64,000 nt of DNA, taken from contig NC_018212.1 of NCBI RefSeq assembly GCF_000219625.1, positions 2,188,501-2,252,500 on the forward strand, in the 5' to 3' direction. A program made the translations under genes and the position numbers. Origin of the DNA: Zymoseptoria tritici IPO323. Lineage: Eukaryota; Ascomycota; Dothideomycetes; Mycosphaerellales; Mycosphaerellaceae. The notes below the pieces were generated by a model. That model did no database searches and was not told where the DNA came from. It saw only the letters and a list, made by a program, of their open reading frames with translations. Positions 41,652 to 52,000 of the stretch are shown in pieces (the first letter of the stretch is position 1; every line of letters starts with the position of its first letter).

Positions 41652-42380
41652 ATGAAGAGCATCCAAGCAAACGCCTTGCCGCAAGAACTGCCAAAGACCT
41701 CGACGCCGTTGAGCGCGCCAATGACCGATATCTGGACCAAACTGCCGCAGGAAATGAAAGATAAGATTATTGTCCAAGCGGCCACCACTCCGTTGGAACT
41801 CCATCTCTACACCACCGGGCCAAATCAAAATTACCTCCAAGCAATAGACATCGAAGCCTGGCAGACAGTCAAGAACGCCCTCTCCGTCACCCAAAGCTCT
41901 CGAAAAGCTGCGCTCAAGATTCTGCACGAGTGCGGCTCCATCGAAGACGTCGACATCTCCCTAGACGAGCACGACTGCTACAGATTCGGCGCCTGGACCC
42001 GCCACCGACCATCCAATGCTCTCCTGGCGCACTTCAACCTACTGTGGCGCTGGATGCCGTTCTACACTCCCAACGTGTCCAACTACCCCGACGTCATGGC
42101 GCATTGGAAGGAGAGGGATCCGGTGTACGAGAATGCGAGGATTAAGTTCTTCGTCCCGTTTCCGCATCCTGGACAGGCTCGCGGTGTGGCGCGGATTGAG
42201 ATCCATTCGAGTAGCAACCCGATCACGGCGTGGGCTGACGAGGAGATGAAGGCGATGGTGTTTGAGTGGGTTTTGTGTGTGAGCACGACGTCTTGGGCAT
42301 TCTCTGATTACCATGGGACGTTGCCGTTCCCGATGGAAGTGGCTGAGTTGCGGACTCTGCCTTGCTGGGTCGAGACATGA
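41652..42380 (+). CDS. F-box-like-start family protein, copy 12 (subgroup C)
   Basis: 242 aa from ATG 41652 (MKSIQANALP). The blocks are TSTPLSAPMTDIWTKLPQEMKDKIIVQAATTPLEL, WQTVKNALSVT.SSRKAALKILHECGSIEDV, NALLAHFNLLWRWMPF, KFFVPFPHPGQARGVARIEI.SSNPI, TSWAF and VAELRTLPCWVET. Last member of the + run at 37.3-42.4 kb. Function unknown. Confidence 0.75.
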   Translation: MKSIQANALPQELPKTSTPLSAPMTDIWTKLPQEMKDKIIVQAATTPLELHLYTTGPNQNYLQAIDIEAWQTVKNALSVTQSSRKAALKILHECGSIEDVDISLDEHDCYRFGAWTRHRPSNALLAHFNLLWRWMPFYTPNVSNYPDVMAHWKERDPVYENARIKFFVPFPHPGQARGVARIEIHSSSNPITAWADEEMKAMVFEWVLCVSTTSWAFSDYHGTLPFPMEVAELRTLPCWVET

Positions 42381-42935
42381 AGAGTCAACCGGATCAGACA
42401 GGTGATTGTTTACGCAGCCGAGGACATGAGTGGAAGCGACTGGGGTATCGCGAGAGGAAAGGCACCAATTTGTGGCTTCGACATCAGGCCATGAGGCCTG
42501 TTCACGAAACACTCGTCCTTGTTGCATAGCGCAGACTCCCAGCTTCAGTGACGCAGGGCGCGATACTTTGACGGCATTGTATATAGCAGCATGGACGTTG
42601 GAGAAGGAGGTATAGCCGAAAAACTAATGCAGATTGCCCATCTCCCGCTGTCACAGGTATTGGATGTCCGTTGCTGGCTGGAAGCAGATCTGAGCAGAAA
42701 GCAGGAGACATGGAAGATACAGCAGGTATAGTTAACTCAATGTATACTCGCAGTGACGTTCTCGAGCTGTGTTCCAATTGCAAAGTTCGCCTGTCCGCTG
42801 TCGTCCTCTGTGAAGATCTCAATCACTGACAGCATGCCTCCTCTGCCTAATCTCGTCCCTCATTACTGCTGTTCCGTTCCCTACAACTCTTCCAAGATCC
42901 GGTGCAATGTACAAGTCAAGTACGCCCAACTTCCA
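42381..42935. other. intergenic
   Basis: Convergent gap; nothing supported. Confidence 0.5.
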
Positions 42936-44690
42936 TCATGTCCGGAACGCAGGTTTCCATCCCAAGATCTCCGCAGGAGTCTTCAAATGCTTCGCGTCCT
43001 TGCCTGAACTCCTTTGTCCTCCCACACGTGCCGGATGCGGAGCGTCGGAGCTTTGTTCCTCGCTCTCGACTTTGACGGTGGGATCGCTTTCAGCTTTGAC
43101 GGGCGAGTCAGTCAACCAAGTAGTAGGCTGCTGGCCAGGCGAAACGGTATCGCTTTCATCCTCCTGCTTGATGCGTGATTCCTCGTTCTCGACCTTGAAG
43201 CGTGTCTCACCCGGCTGAGACGAGTTCATGCCAGCGCCTCTTCTATGGTTGACAGCGTCCCTCGTCTCCGACCGCGAGCCATTAATTGAGTGGTGAGCTA
43301 ATCGCCGTGGCGGAAATCCTCGTCTTCCATCGCTGGCCGGGACTGCCCATGGAAGACCTCGCAAGGCTGGCGGCAATTGAGCTTCACGCTGATTCCTCGA
43401 AGAAGCATTGGACTCTTCGGTGCCGCGGACCGATGCTTCGATCGCTCGACCACCTCTTCGACCCACAAGACCACCCCGCTGTGCCTGCTCACGCTGTAGA
43501 CCTTCTGCGAAACCGCCTGCAACGTAAGGAAAGCCAAAACGATGCTGGCCACCGAGACCTTGAGGTGGATGTGTTTCGACGTCAGGACGAAAGCCAAACA
43601 CACTCTCATACTGTTGAGCTCTCCTCTCTGCTGCTTCTTCCAACACACGACGGTCCGCGGCACCAGAAGCCTCGTAGCGGGCTTGGACCTCTGCGTGCGA
43701 TTCGAAGACAGCGGCACGACCGGCGTTTCGTCCGCGCTGACTTGGTAGAACCGGGAACAGAGGTGGCAGACGTCGAGCGATTTGTTCGCCGCCACGGTGG
43801 GCAACGCCTGTTGTGGAGGGACGTTGGTCGAACGGGTTGGTCTTCTCTCTATTCGAGGTTGTTGAGAAAGACTCTCCGCCTCGTAGAGTACCTTCAAGAC
43901 GCGAGGGCTCGATGGCGAGACCTGGCTGACGTCCTTGTCCATCGTGCTTTGAAGTAGGCGGACGTGATGTCGATACAATCTCACCCTGGGGTCGATCATC
44001 AAGCTCATCGTCGACTCCAGCCGTCCTCCTTGCATCAGCAGTACCAGCACCAGCAGCGACGCGCGCCTGCTTCTTCTCACGCCGCTTCCGCATTTTCTCC
44101 AGGTGCTCCTTGTTTCCGCGTTCCTTGAGCTCAGCATGACGGCTCTCATTGGTTTCATGGTGCGCCTTCTGCTTGTCTGACATCTCGGTAATGGTTTTGC
44201 CGAAGATGCGCAGCATGGGATCTCCTCCAGTCGGGTGTTGCTCGAAGAACTGGTCCCTCGCCTGTTGCATCTCTGCTGCTTCTCTTTGACGAAGGCGTTC
44301 GTTGGCTGCTGCGAGTAATCCGCCAGGTGGTGCCTTTGGTCTCTCACGCCGCGGTGTCAAGACTTCCCGAGTAACCTCATGCGCCTTAACATCATTCTTC
44401 CGCGATTCGACTGCGTCTTCCTGCGCTCCAGCCTCTTCTACCTGTGCGTCTCTTGTGCTTCGACCTTCCCTGGCCAGGACTTCTTCCACTCGAGTTCTCC
44501 GACGATTCCTCCTATGTCCTCGTTGCATCGCGCCTGGTCGGGTGTGCTGAGTCGCCATATTCTCCACCTCTTCGTCGCTCCTCTGCTCATCGACTCTGCG
44601 CGCGAGATCCTCCGCCGAAGCTGCAGTGCGCCTGGAACGTTGGGGCTTCTTCTTTCTCGGCGGCGTCGGTCCGTCATGGCGGCCGGGCAT
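42936..44690 (-). CDS. Arg/Glu/Gln-rich disordered protein with SUMO-type motifs (tandem pair member 1)
   Basis: 584 aa from ATG 44690 (MPGRHDGPTPPRKKK). The N-terminus is strongly basic, followed by long helical charged stretches (LAAANERLRQREAAEMQQAR; LEKMRKRREKKQARVAAG) that predict coiled coil. The middle is disordered and Gly/Arg-rich (VGRRGGRAIEASVRG). The last 100 residues hold four psi-K-x-E motifs in series (FKVE, IKQE, VKAE, VKVE), typical of SUMO-acceptor sites. The gene at 45202-46359 begins MPGKHYPDPSKPQKK in the same orientation and has a similar promoter, so the two are tandem paralogues. A nuclear role is inferred; no domain is recognised. Confidence 0.7.
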   Translation of the reverse strand: MPGRHDGPTPPRKKKPQRSRRTAASAEDLARRVDEQRSDEEVENMATQHTRPGAMQRGHRRNRRRTRVEEVLAREGRSTRDAQVEEAGAQEDAVESRKNDVKAHEVTREVLTPRRERPKAPPGGLLAAANERLRQREAAEMQQARDQFFEQHPTGGDPMLRIFGKTITEMSDKQKAHHETNESRHAELKERGNKEHLEKMRKRREKKQARVAAGAGTADARRTAGVDDELDDRPQGEIVSTSRPPTSKHDGQGRQPGLAIEPSRLEGTLRGGESFSTTSNREKTNPFDQRPSTTGVAHRGGEQIARRLPPLFPVLPSQRGRNAGRAAVFESHAEVQARYEASGAADRRVLEEAAERRAQQYESVFGFRPDVETHPPQGLGGQHRFGFPYVAGGFAEGLQREQAQRGGLVGRRGGRAIEASVRGTEESNASSRNQREAQLPPALRGLPWAVPASDGRRGFPPRRLAHHSINGSRSETRDAVNHRRGAGMNSSQPGETRFKVENEESRIKQEDESDTVSPGQQPTTWLTDSPVKAESDPTVKVESEEQSSDAPHPARVGGQRSSGKDAKHLKTPAEILGWKPAFRT

Positions 44691-45201
44691 GATGCTGACG
44701 AGCGAAGGCGTATCGTTTCGTGAGCGCTTAAGGAAGCAAGCTCTGTCAATATCGATGGGAGCGTTGGCTGAGATGTGCGAAGAGAGGTGCTTTGTTGGAG
44801 TATAGGATGTTATGAATGGGTATACGTGGAGACCGTTGATGTCTTTGGCGCAGAAGTTGGGCGAATGTTTGGTGTAGTATAAGAAGCATGCGATTGTTGA
44901 AGCAGTGTCGTGAATTGGGGTTCAGGAACCAGAGACGGTCGAGGATGTAGTACGTTATGAAGCATGACTAATCCTCCAAATGCTGAGGTATTCCCCTGCG
45001 ATGCCTGCAGCAGGCATGCCTCTAGACTTGGGAATGTGATAGACTCAGGATGAAGTAAGGATATGTTCAGAAGAAGACTGTTCGCTTGATTCTCTATCGA
45101 TCTACTTTTGAGCTGACGATATCAGCACCTTGCTTGCTACAACGGTTTGTTGCACTCTTTGTGCAGCACTTCTTCCTCCTACTGCGGCGTTCCAGAAACA
45201 A
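44691..45201. other. promoter region of 42936-44690
   Basis: Contains GGAGTATA and TGGGTATA blocks near 44797-44826 that recur near 46449-46478 upstream of the paralogue. Confidence 0.4.
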
Positions 45202-46359
45202 CTACTTGTCTTGATCTCGACGCTCCAAGCTCTCGCCGCCTGAACGACGTCCTGAAGCAACCGCAGCCGCATTGTTCGCTTGGTCCGCATGCTGAGCCCG
45301 CAATGCCGCGAACGCTTGCTCGCCGTACTGGCTTGGGCCGTTGCCGCGAGGAGGAGGAGGAGGAGGTGGAGCATATTGGCGGTTGAAGTCTTGATCGCGC
45401 CGCAGCTGTCGACCTCCGGACGACGCGGGCGGAATGCCGCCTCGCACGAAGTTGTCGACTCGGAATGGCTGTCTCTGATTCCCGGGCCCAAACGTTGACC
45501 AATTCATCTCGCCGTGCTGTCGTCCAAGCTGGCCTGCGTATCGCGGTGTTGCCGGCTGCCGGGTTGATGCAAAAGCTTGCTGGCGAGCCACTGCCGCCGT
45601 TTCGTCCATGAGGAACGTCTCTCCTTCTGCAGCAATGCGAGCTTCGAAACGGACCTGTTCCTCCGCACGTCGCTTCAGCTTCTCCAACCTGCGCTTCTCT
45701 GTCTTCCGATCGCGTTGCTCTTTACGCTCCGCCCTCGTCCGAATTCGCTGGCCAGACCGCTGAGGTCTACCTTCATCGTCCTCACGGCCCAGCACATCTC
45801 TCTCAGTCAACGGAAGATTGGCGGTCTGTTGTGCCGTCCATTGCTCTGCTTCTTCCTGTTGTTGGCGAGCGGCTTCAGCCCTCCTCGCAATCGCCCTCTC
45901 TCTCCTCTGACGCGTCAGCGCGCCTGAATTCTTGCGCCGCGGAGGACGTTCACGCTGCTCTTGCTCGACCTGCATCTCCTCTGCCTCCTGCACTTCTCCC
46001 TCGTCTTGCGCGCCTTGAACGTTGAGCAACTGCTCAAACTCGTTCGCTCCCGCAGCGACCACGTTCTCTCCCTGCTCTTGCGCGGCGCGCCATCCGGCAT
46101 AACGACGTCTCAACTGCGAGCCCTCTTCTCGCTCATGCGCAGCGCCTTGCGCTTGCTGTGCTCGAACATCTTGCCGCGGCGTCAGGTGTTGCGGGCGAGT
46201 GACTGTGGTATCGTTCCGCATGACTCTCGATGGCTCTTCCGTGCTTTGATCGTCGATGGCGGAAGCATTTGTCCTGGTCGGTGGTGCAGGCGTCGGAGGT
46301 GCGCGCTTTGGCTGCTTCTTCTGCGGCTTTGAAGGATCGGGGTAGTGCTTGCCCGGCAT
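45202..46359 (-). CDS. Arg/Glu/Gln-rich disordered protein (tandem pair member 2)
   Basis: 385 aa from ATG 46359 (MPGKHYPDPSK); codons open upstream to 46632 start at CTG-like codons and are not used. It has a basic start, then ANEFEQLLNVQGAQ and a charged coiled coil (ERKEQRDRKTEKRRLEKLKR), a Gly/Gln/Arg-rich part, and a poly-proline run (about seven Pro) before the C-terminus. It shares start, composition and promoter blocks with 42936-44690, but lacks the SUMO-type tail. Function unknown. Confidence 0.7.
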   Translation of the reverse strand: MPGKHYPDPSKPQKKQPKRAPPTPAPPTRTNASAIDDQSTEEPSRVMRNDTTVTRPQHLTPRQDVRAQQAQGAAHEREEGSQLRRRYAGWRAAQEQGENVVAAGANEFEQLLNVQGAQDEGEVQEAEEMQVEQEQRERPPRRKNSGALTRQRRERAIARRAEAARQQQEEAEQWTAQQTANLPLTERDVLGREDDEGRPQRSGQRIRTRAERKEQRDRKTEKRRLEKLKRRAEEQVRFEARIAAEGETFLMDETAAVARQQAFASTRQPATPRYAGQLGRQHGEMNWSTFGPGNQRQPFRVDNFVRGGIPPASSGGRQLRRDQDFNRQYAPPPPPPPRGNGPSQYGEQAFAALRAQHADQANNAAAVASGRRSGGESLERRDQDK

Positions 46360-47033
46360 GGTGCTGTTGATCGAAGGCTTGTTCGGGAGAAAGGAAGCTG
46401 AGTTGATTGCGCTGTTGGAGGGATCGATTCGAGTCTTGCGGTGAGTGTTTGGAGTATAACTTGTTGAGTATGGGTATATCGAGAGATACAAGTCGATGGG
46501 CGCAAATGCTGACAAGGTGTTGATCGATGACAGAAAGGAAGCAGGTCGTTGTACAATGGTGCTGAAGTCGTCGTTGTAGGCCAGAGACTGTCGAGAGTCA
46601 AATGCGTTCATGAATTCTCTGCCAGCGGTCAAGCCACAAGTCCTTCACTTTCTCATCATCAGAATCACATGAAAGATGAGTCAACCGCGTACATAAGCTA
46701 GCGTGCTGCACCTCGAGTCCAGTCAAGACCCTAAGAAAGGCGTGACCAGCTCGCTTCCCTGTCCATCCGCCTTCACTTGCCTCGACTTGCGGTGGCTGAA
46801 TCAAGTCTTTCACATGACAAATCCTCCCAGGAGGACATGACTTAGCGCCCGTTGTTCCGCACCACTCGGGATGAAGACTCGAGCTTTACTGCGCCTCAAA
46901 TGCTGCTGAGGAACAAGTGGATGCATACAGGGGTCGGTTGTTCCGTGCAGCGGGGAGGACAGCCGGGGTGGATCGTTCGTTGGGAGGGGAAGATTAGGCG
47001 AGCAGAGGAGAAGATCGGCAGAGTTCAGCTCAT
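46360..47033. other. divergent promoter region
   Basis: Holds TGGGTATATCGAG and GGAGTATA near 46449-46478, repeated from the paralogue's promoter. No gene seen. Confidence 0.45.
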
Positions 47034-47966
47034 ATGTCCAACTCCCAGCTCACCTTATACGACAACACCACCACAACGAAATCCAGCATATCAAACCAGC
47101 ACAGTATCATCGAAGCGGAAATGCCTCCAATCCAAGATTTCCTCCTCGTTCTCCACGCCACCGTCTCCGACCAAGAAGCTGAAGCGACATTCGCACGCAC
47201 AAAAGCGATTTTCGACGTAGAGAACATTTGTGTGCTGTGGTTGGAGGAGACCGGCGGCACGACTTCTTCCTGGGCGGTGAGAGGTGGAATCGCCTTGCCG
47301 GAAGCTGCGCGAGAGCACATCCGTGCGGATCCTGCTGTGCGGCTGTTCTTCCCTCGTCCCGCTCGCGACCGCGCTGCTGGAGGTAGCGTCGAGCCAACAA
47401 CGCAACCGCTTCGGACGAGAGACTTCTTCCTCCTGGTGCTCTCCGATAATGCGACAGACCATGCCAACATCACCACCACCGAGCGTACAAAAGCCATGCT
47501 GGAGAAGGAACGCATTTCCGTCCTAGAGATCAAGCAAGGCGACTCCCTCAACTCCTTCACAGTCGAAGTAGTCGGCCCTCTCTCCGACTCCGTCAAAACT
47601 GCCATCAAAACCTCTCCCGAAGTTGCCCGTTTCGACCTCGCCGCCTCCGTTTCTCTTCCTCCTCTGCTCCCTCTCCGCCAGATGATACAGCAACCAAGCC
47701 TATCATTCCGCTATCGCATGGTCCTGAAGCAGGTCACGCACAAAAAATGGTTGCGGACGAGTTTCCAGACAGAGGAGGCGCTGGATCAGGCGGCGTACAT
47801 CTTGAGGGGAGAAGGTGTGACGGTGCTGCGGGTGGGGTGTGTGAGTAGTATGTCGGGAAGGAGGAATGTGTGGGAGATTGAGACTGTGGTTCCGATTGAT
47901 GAGAGGACGCTGGAGAGAATTCGGGGAATTGATGATGTGGAGACGCTTGGGATATTTGTGGGGTGA
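47034..47966 (+). CDS. protein with three inhibitor-I9-like domains
   Basis: 310 aa from ATG 47034. Three units of about 80 residues share one pattern. Each has a beta strand (DFLLVLHATVSD / DFFLLVLSDNATD / YRMVLKQVTH), a helix (A.FARTKAIF / ERTKAMLEK / ALDQAAYILRG), two strands (ICVLWLEE, ISVLEIKQ, VTVLRVG), then a helix and a final strand (AAREHIRADPAVRLFF; VKTAIKTSPEVARFDL; LERIRGIDDVETLGIF). This order matches the inhibitor I9 / subtilisin-propeptide fold, where such domains chaperone or inhibit subtilases. No protease domain is present, so stand-alone inhibitors are inferred. Single-domain relatives are at 59803-60274 and 63489-63803. Confidence 0.7.
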   Translation: MSNSQLTLYDNTTTTKSSISNQHSIIEAEMPPIQDFLLVLHATVSDQEAEATFARTKAIFDVENICVLWLEETGGTTSSWAVRGGIALPEAAREHIRADPAVRLFFPRPARDRAAGGSVEPTTQPLRTRDFFLLVLSDNATDHANITTTERTKAMLEKERISVLEIKQGDSLNSFTVEVVGPLSDSVKTAIKTSPEVARFDLAASVSLPPLLPLRQMIQQPSLSFRYRMVLKQVTHKKWLRTSFQTEEALDQAAYILRGEGVTVLRVGCVSSMSGRRNVWEIETVVPIDERTLERIRGIDDVETLGIFVG

Positions 47967-48239
47967 AGGGGAGACGATGGGGATGGGAGTTCCGGCATGG
48001 GTATAGGGAGGCTTGGGGGGTGGAGAGGTGAGCGAAGAGATTGCGGTGGCATGGATGAAGTATCGTCTCCACGAGTTTGGTACATTTGCGTTATTGAGCA
48101 ATCAACGAGTACGGAAAGCCAATGGAAGATCAAAGACGCTGACGTTTGCTGCTGTCCAACGTCCAAACGATCGAACAATAACATCCGGCTGAAAGTACGA
48201 GCATCGACGATTGTGCGTAAGCTGTTCAGTGGCCTCGGA
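47967..48239. other. intergenic
   Basis: Nothing supported. Confidence 0.45.
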
Positions 48240-48788
48240 TTAGTCGGGCGAGAAGGTCGGGCTCAAGTCACTCCGGCACAAATGATCAAGACCTCTCTCG
48301 ACCTCAACATTCTCGTAGCGGAAGACATACGATGCTGCCGGCAAAGGTGCCTCCGCCTCCTTGACGTGCTCGCCGTACCAACCAGGCCCAATCACAGCGC
48401 GCACTACCTCGTCTTTCCCGCGCCAACATGGCTCTGGATCAGAATACACCAGCCGACCATACTCGCTCCAGTGAGGAGCAACTTTCACTCCTTCTTCTGC
48501 GCTGCCGCCTCTACGCCGTGCTCGACAGACTCAGCAAGAATAGCAGCACAAGCCTGTCAATGTCTTCAATCAAGCCGCTGGATAGCAAGCTGCTCCGCAG
48601 ATCCAGTGGCAACAGCCGAAACATCAGCCTTAGCCTGACAGTGTGGTGGATCGAATCGCTCGAGGGCGGACCGGCCTCCAGAATCAACAGCCGTGATCAC
48701 GACTTTATCTTCCCGTCGTTGCTCAAGCTGTCTCATCCCATATGCAGCACAATCGGTCGCCGCCCGCTGTCGATGCGAAGGCGTTCGG
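48240..48788 (-). pseudogene. host reading frame truncated by the LTR element (5' part at 55717-55789)
   Basis: On the minus strand the frame enters at the TSD (48788) and reads AATDCAAYGMRQLEQRRED, KVVITAVDSGG and ACAAILAESVEHGVEAAAQK, broken by two TGA codons near 48560-48570, to a stop at 48485. The next part, WSEYGRLVYSDPEPCWRGKD, continues in another frame to 48240. Across the element, after removing one TTCGG, the same frame extends into 55717-55789 (IAEVLPWRRTEVPDRMNSEL). The LTR element thus inserted into coding or once-coding DNA, in the opposite direction to the host gene. Family unknown. Confidence 0.5.
48784..48788. repeat. target-site duplication of the LTR element, left
   Basis: TTCGG, identical to 55717-55721. 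Confidence 0.85.
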
Positions 48789-49003
48789 TGTCACATCTGC
48801 CTCCGCCGAATACCGACAATCGGCATCTGATCCCCTGCCTTAGCGGCATATGCACCCCTACTAGGGCCTTTTGAGCTCGTTTAAGCCAGATTGCGCCCGT
48901 AGTATAAGGATACGTAGAATCTCCTCCTTTCGAGAGAGTATCGAATCGAGTCTGTTCTAAAGTAATTCATACTGCTACTCTATCCTTAACTGCACCTTTT
49001 ACA
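48789..49003 (+). repeat. 5' LTR
   Basis: 215 bp, TGTCACATC ... CTTTTACA. It differs from the 3' LTR at seven sites by eye, six of them CA/TG-versus-TA differences (four mutated in the 3' copy, two in the 5' copy). A TATAAGG box is at 48903-48909. Confidence 0.93.
48903..48948 (+). promoter_or_regulatory. LTR promoter: TATA box and predicted transcript 5' end
   Basis: TATAAGG at 48903-48909 predicts transcription about 30-35 bp downstream, where ATCGAATCG lies (48940-48948). That 9-mer is the reverse complement of the PBS at 49006-49014, as expected for a self-primed element. Confidence 0.5.
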
Positions 49004-49005
49004 CA

Positions 49006-49014
49006 CGATTCGAT
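49006..49014 (+). other. candidate self-priming primer-binding site
   Basis: CGATTCGAT begins three bases after the LTR and is perfectly complementary to ATCGAATCG inside the LTR near the predicted RNA start. Tf1/Maggy-type chromoviruses prime reverse transcription this way instead of with a tRNA. Confidence 0.5.
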
Positions 49015-49045
49015 CTACCCTACAGCACGACGAATTACTTCCGAG

Positions 49046-52000
49046 ATGGCTTCGTCTCGTCCCGGCCTATTAGGGAGTAAGAGCACCTGTCGCCGTGCGA
49101 ACGAACCCGCCAACGACCCGGAGACTATAGAAACCTCTACTTAGACTATCGTTAGCGACGACGAAGACGCCGAAGGCGGGCCTAAAAACCCGGAAGAACC
49201 TATCGGGCACTAGGATGCCGCTAACGAGGGCGAAGAAGAACCGGAGAACCCTCCACAGGAAGAAGACACTCCACCTAAGGGAGAAGAAGACGACATTAAT
49301 GAACAAATCCGCAAGGAAGAGGCCGCTACCGCTAGACAGGAGCGCCTCCTCTAGCTTAGCCTTCTCTAGGCACGCAACAAGGCTATAAGGGACCGCATCG
49401 CCCAGGTACAGAACGGATCTATCCCTACTGTCCTGCCCGATGCCCTAGTTCGGCTATCCATCCCTAAGAACGCGCTCCTAAAGGCCCGGAATCCCTACAT
49501 CTTCGAGGGAAAGAACCGCGCTAACTAGGAATAGTAGCAGGAAGACATTAACCGAGCAATTAACTAGGCTAGCATAGCCACCGACGAAGAAAAGATAGAA
49601 TTCGCTAAAGAATAGATGGCGAGACCCCAAAAGTAGCACTAGAAGCGCTACCTTCTCGACAAGGCACCTGTTCGGCCAACATAGAGCGACATATAGCTCG
49701 TAATGCTGGATTCCATAGGTACAAAAGACGAACGCACCCAAAGAGCTATAGACAACATTAAAGAGGCCAAACAGGGCGACAGGACCCTAACCGGGCTGAT
49801 AAACTACCTAAAAGAACAGTAGGATAAGATCGGTTGCACCGACATTCCTAAGATAATCTATAAATTTAAGGGAGCTCTTACCCCGGCGGTTAGAAACAGG
49901 CTCGAACAGGGCTAAGTTACCCTTACGACCCTCGTAGATGCGGAGGAACGAGCTAATATATCGTACCGACAGATATAGGAATTTAACAAAAAGCGCTTAG
50001 CGAAGACTTCCGTCGACGAGACTAACGGAAGGCGCCTAAACAAAAACAACAAGCCCCCGAGTAGGCCGAGAAGGGCTAAAACCCCCCCGAAGGCGGCTAA
50101 CGAGGAGAAGTCGGCTACCGCCTACTAGACATATAGTAAAGAGGGCCACCGGCGCTAGGAATGCCCTAACAAGGACTAGTCGGGAAAAGGGAGAGCCCGC
50201 AGTAGATCCCCTCTAATCGCTGCGGGTTAAGTCTAGTACTTAGAGGCCTAAAGAAAGGCTGCCGAGCTAGGAGGAATTCCCCGAACTATAGGGGAAGGGC
50301 TAATACGCCTTAAAGTGGAGATGCAGGGTCCTAATAGGACTAAGACACTCCAAGCACTACTCGATTGCGGAGCGCAAAGCAACTTTATAGACAACATAGC
50401 AGCCAAAGAGCTAGGCCTAAGCCCCGAGTTAGGGCAAACGGCCTAATACGTAGCACTAAACAGCCAGAGGATGGCTGTTTAGGGAGAATGCCACGTCCCG
50501 TTTAAAGTAACAGACACTTAAGGACACACAAGAGGATATATAGAAACCTTCGCAGTCGGAAGAATCCACGGGTTCCAACTAGTCCTCGGCATGCCCTAGC
50601 TAGAACGATAGAACCCGAGGGTGAACTTCATCCGCAAAAGCGTCACCTAGAAGGGGACGAAAGGCAGACAATAGAGGCCGGTTAGGCTCGTCTTACCTAA
50701 AGAGTTCTAGAAGGACGCCTCCGGCATCCCTTTAGGGCGCGTTTAGGCCCTTGCCGCTTAACGCACAGACGACGCGCCAAAAGAACCGGAACTTCCAAGC
50801 GAATTCTCGGATTTCGCGGACGTTTTCGCAGAAGGAAACGAGTCCCTTCTCCCCGAGACGGGGCCGAATAAGCTTAGTATCGACCTCGAAGAAGGCAAGG
50901 AGGCCCCGTACGGCCTATTGTACAACCTCTCTATAATAGAACTGGAGACTCTGCGCAATTACCTCGCCGACAGCCTAGAGAAGGGGTGGATCCGCCCCTC
51001 GACCTCCCTAGCGGGGGCAGGCATCCTCTTTGTAAAGAAAAAGGACGGCGGCCTACGTCTGTGCGTCGACTACAGGGCCCTTAATGCCGTTACTATTAAG
51101 AATAGACACGCCCTGCCCCTCGTCTAGGAATCTCTGGACTAGTTAGCGCCGGCAAAGTTCTTTACAAAGCTAGATATACGAGACGCGTACCATCGCATCC
51201 GAATTAAGGAGAGTAACCAGTAGAAAACTGCCTTTCGGACGAGGTATAGCTACTTTGAGTACACTGTAGTCCCGTTTAGGCTAACTAACGCCCTAGCAGT
51301 GTTCCAAGGATATATGAACTACGCCCTCCGGGGCCTGCTAGACTACTGTGTTATAGTATACCTCGACGATATCTTAATATACTTACAAGACGCCAAAAGC
51401 TACAAGAAACACGTTAGGATGGTCCTCGAGAGACTTAGAAGACACCGACTCTTCGCTAAACTATCAAAGTGCGAGTTCTTTAAGCGGCAAGTCGGCTACC
51501 TTAGGTTCGTAGTAACCCCAAAAGGGGTCGAAATAGAGGCAGAAAGGATCCAAGCTATCGCTAACTGGCCCCTTCCGGCCTTAGTTAGGGACATTCGCAT
51601 CTTTATCGGATTTGCGAACTACTACTGCTAGTTTATTAAGGGATTCTCCCGCATAGCTAGCCTACTAAACCGCTTGACAGAAAGAGGCCCAAATAGTGCC
51701 AAAGGAGGACACCGACAGAGAAAGGAGGAATCAGTTCCCCTCGAACTCCTACCTAACGTAGTACAAGCATTCTAGCAGTTAAAGACCAGGTTTATTAAAG
51801 CGCCTATCTTGCGGCATTTCGACCTAAAACTGCCTATCCGCGTCGTAACAGATGCCTCTAGGTTCGCCGTCGGGGCAGTACTGTCCCAACCGCATAAAAC
51901 GGAGGGCAAAATGTACTAGCACCTAGTAGCCTTCTTCTCTAGTAAGATGAACGCGGCCGAAAGGAACTATAACATACACGATTAAGAGCTTCTCGCTATA

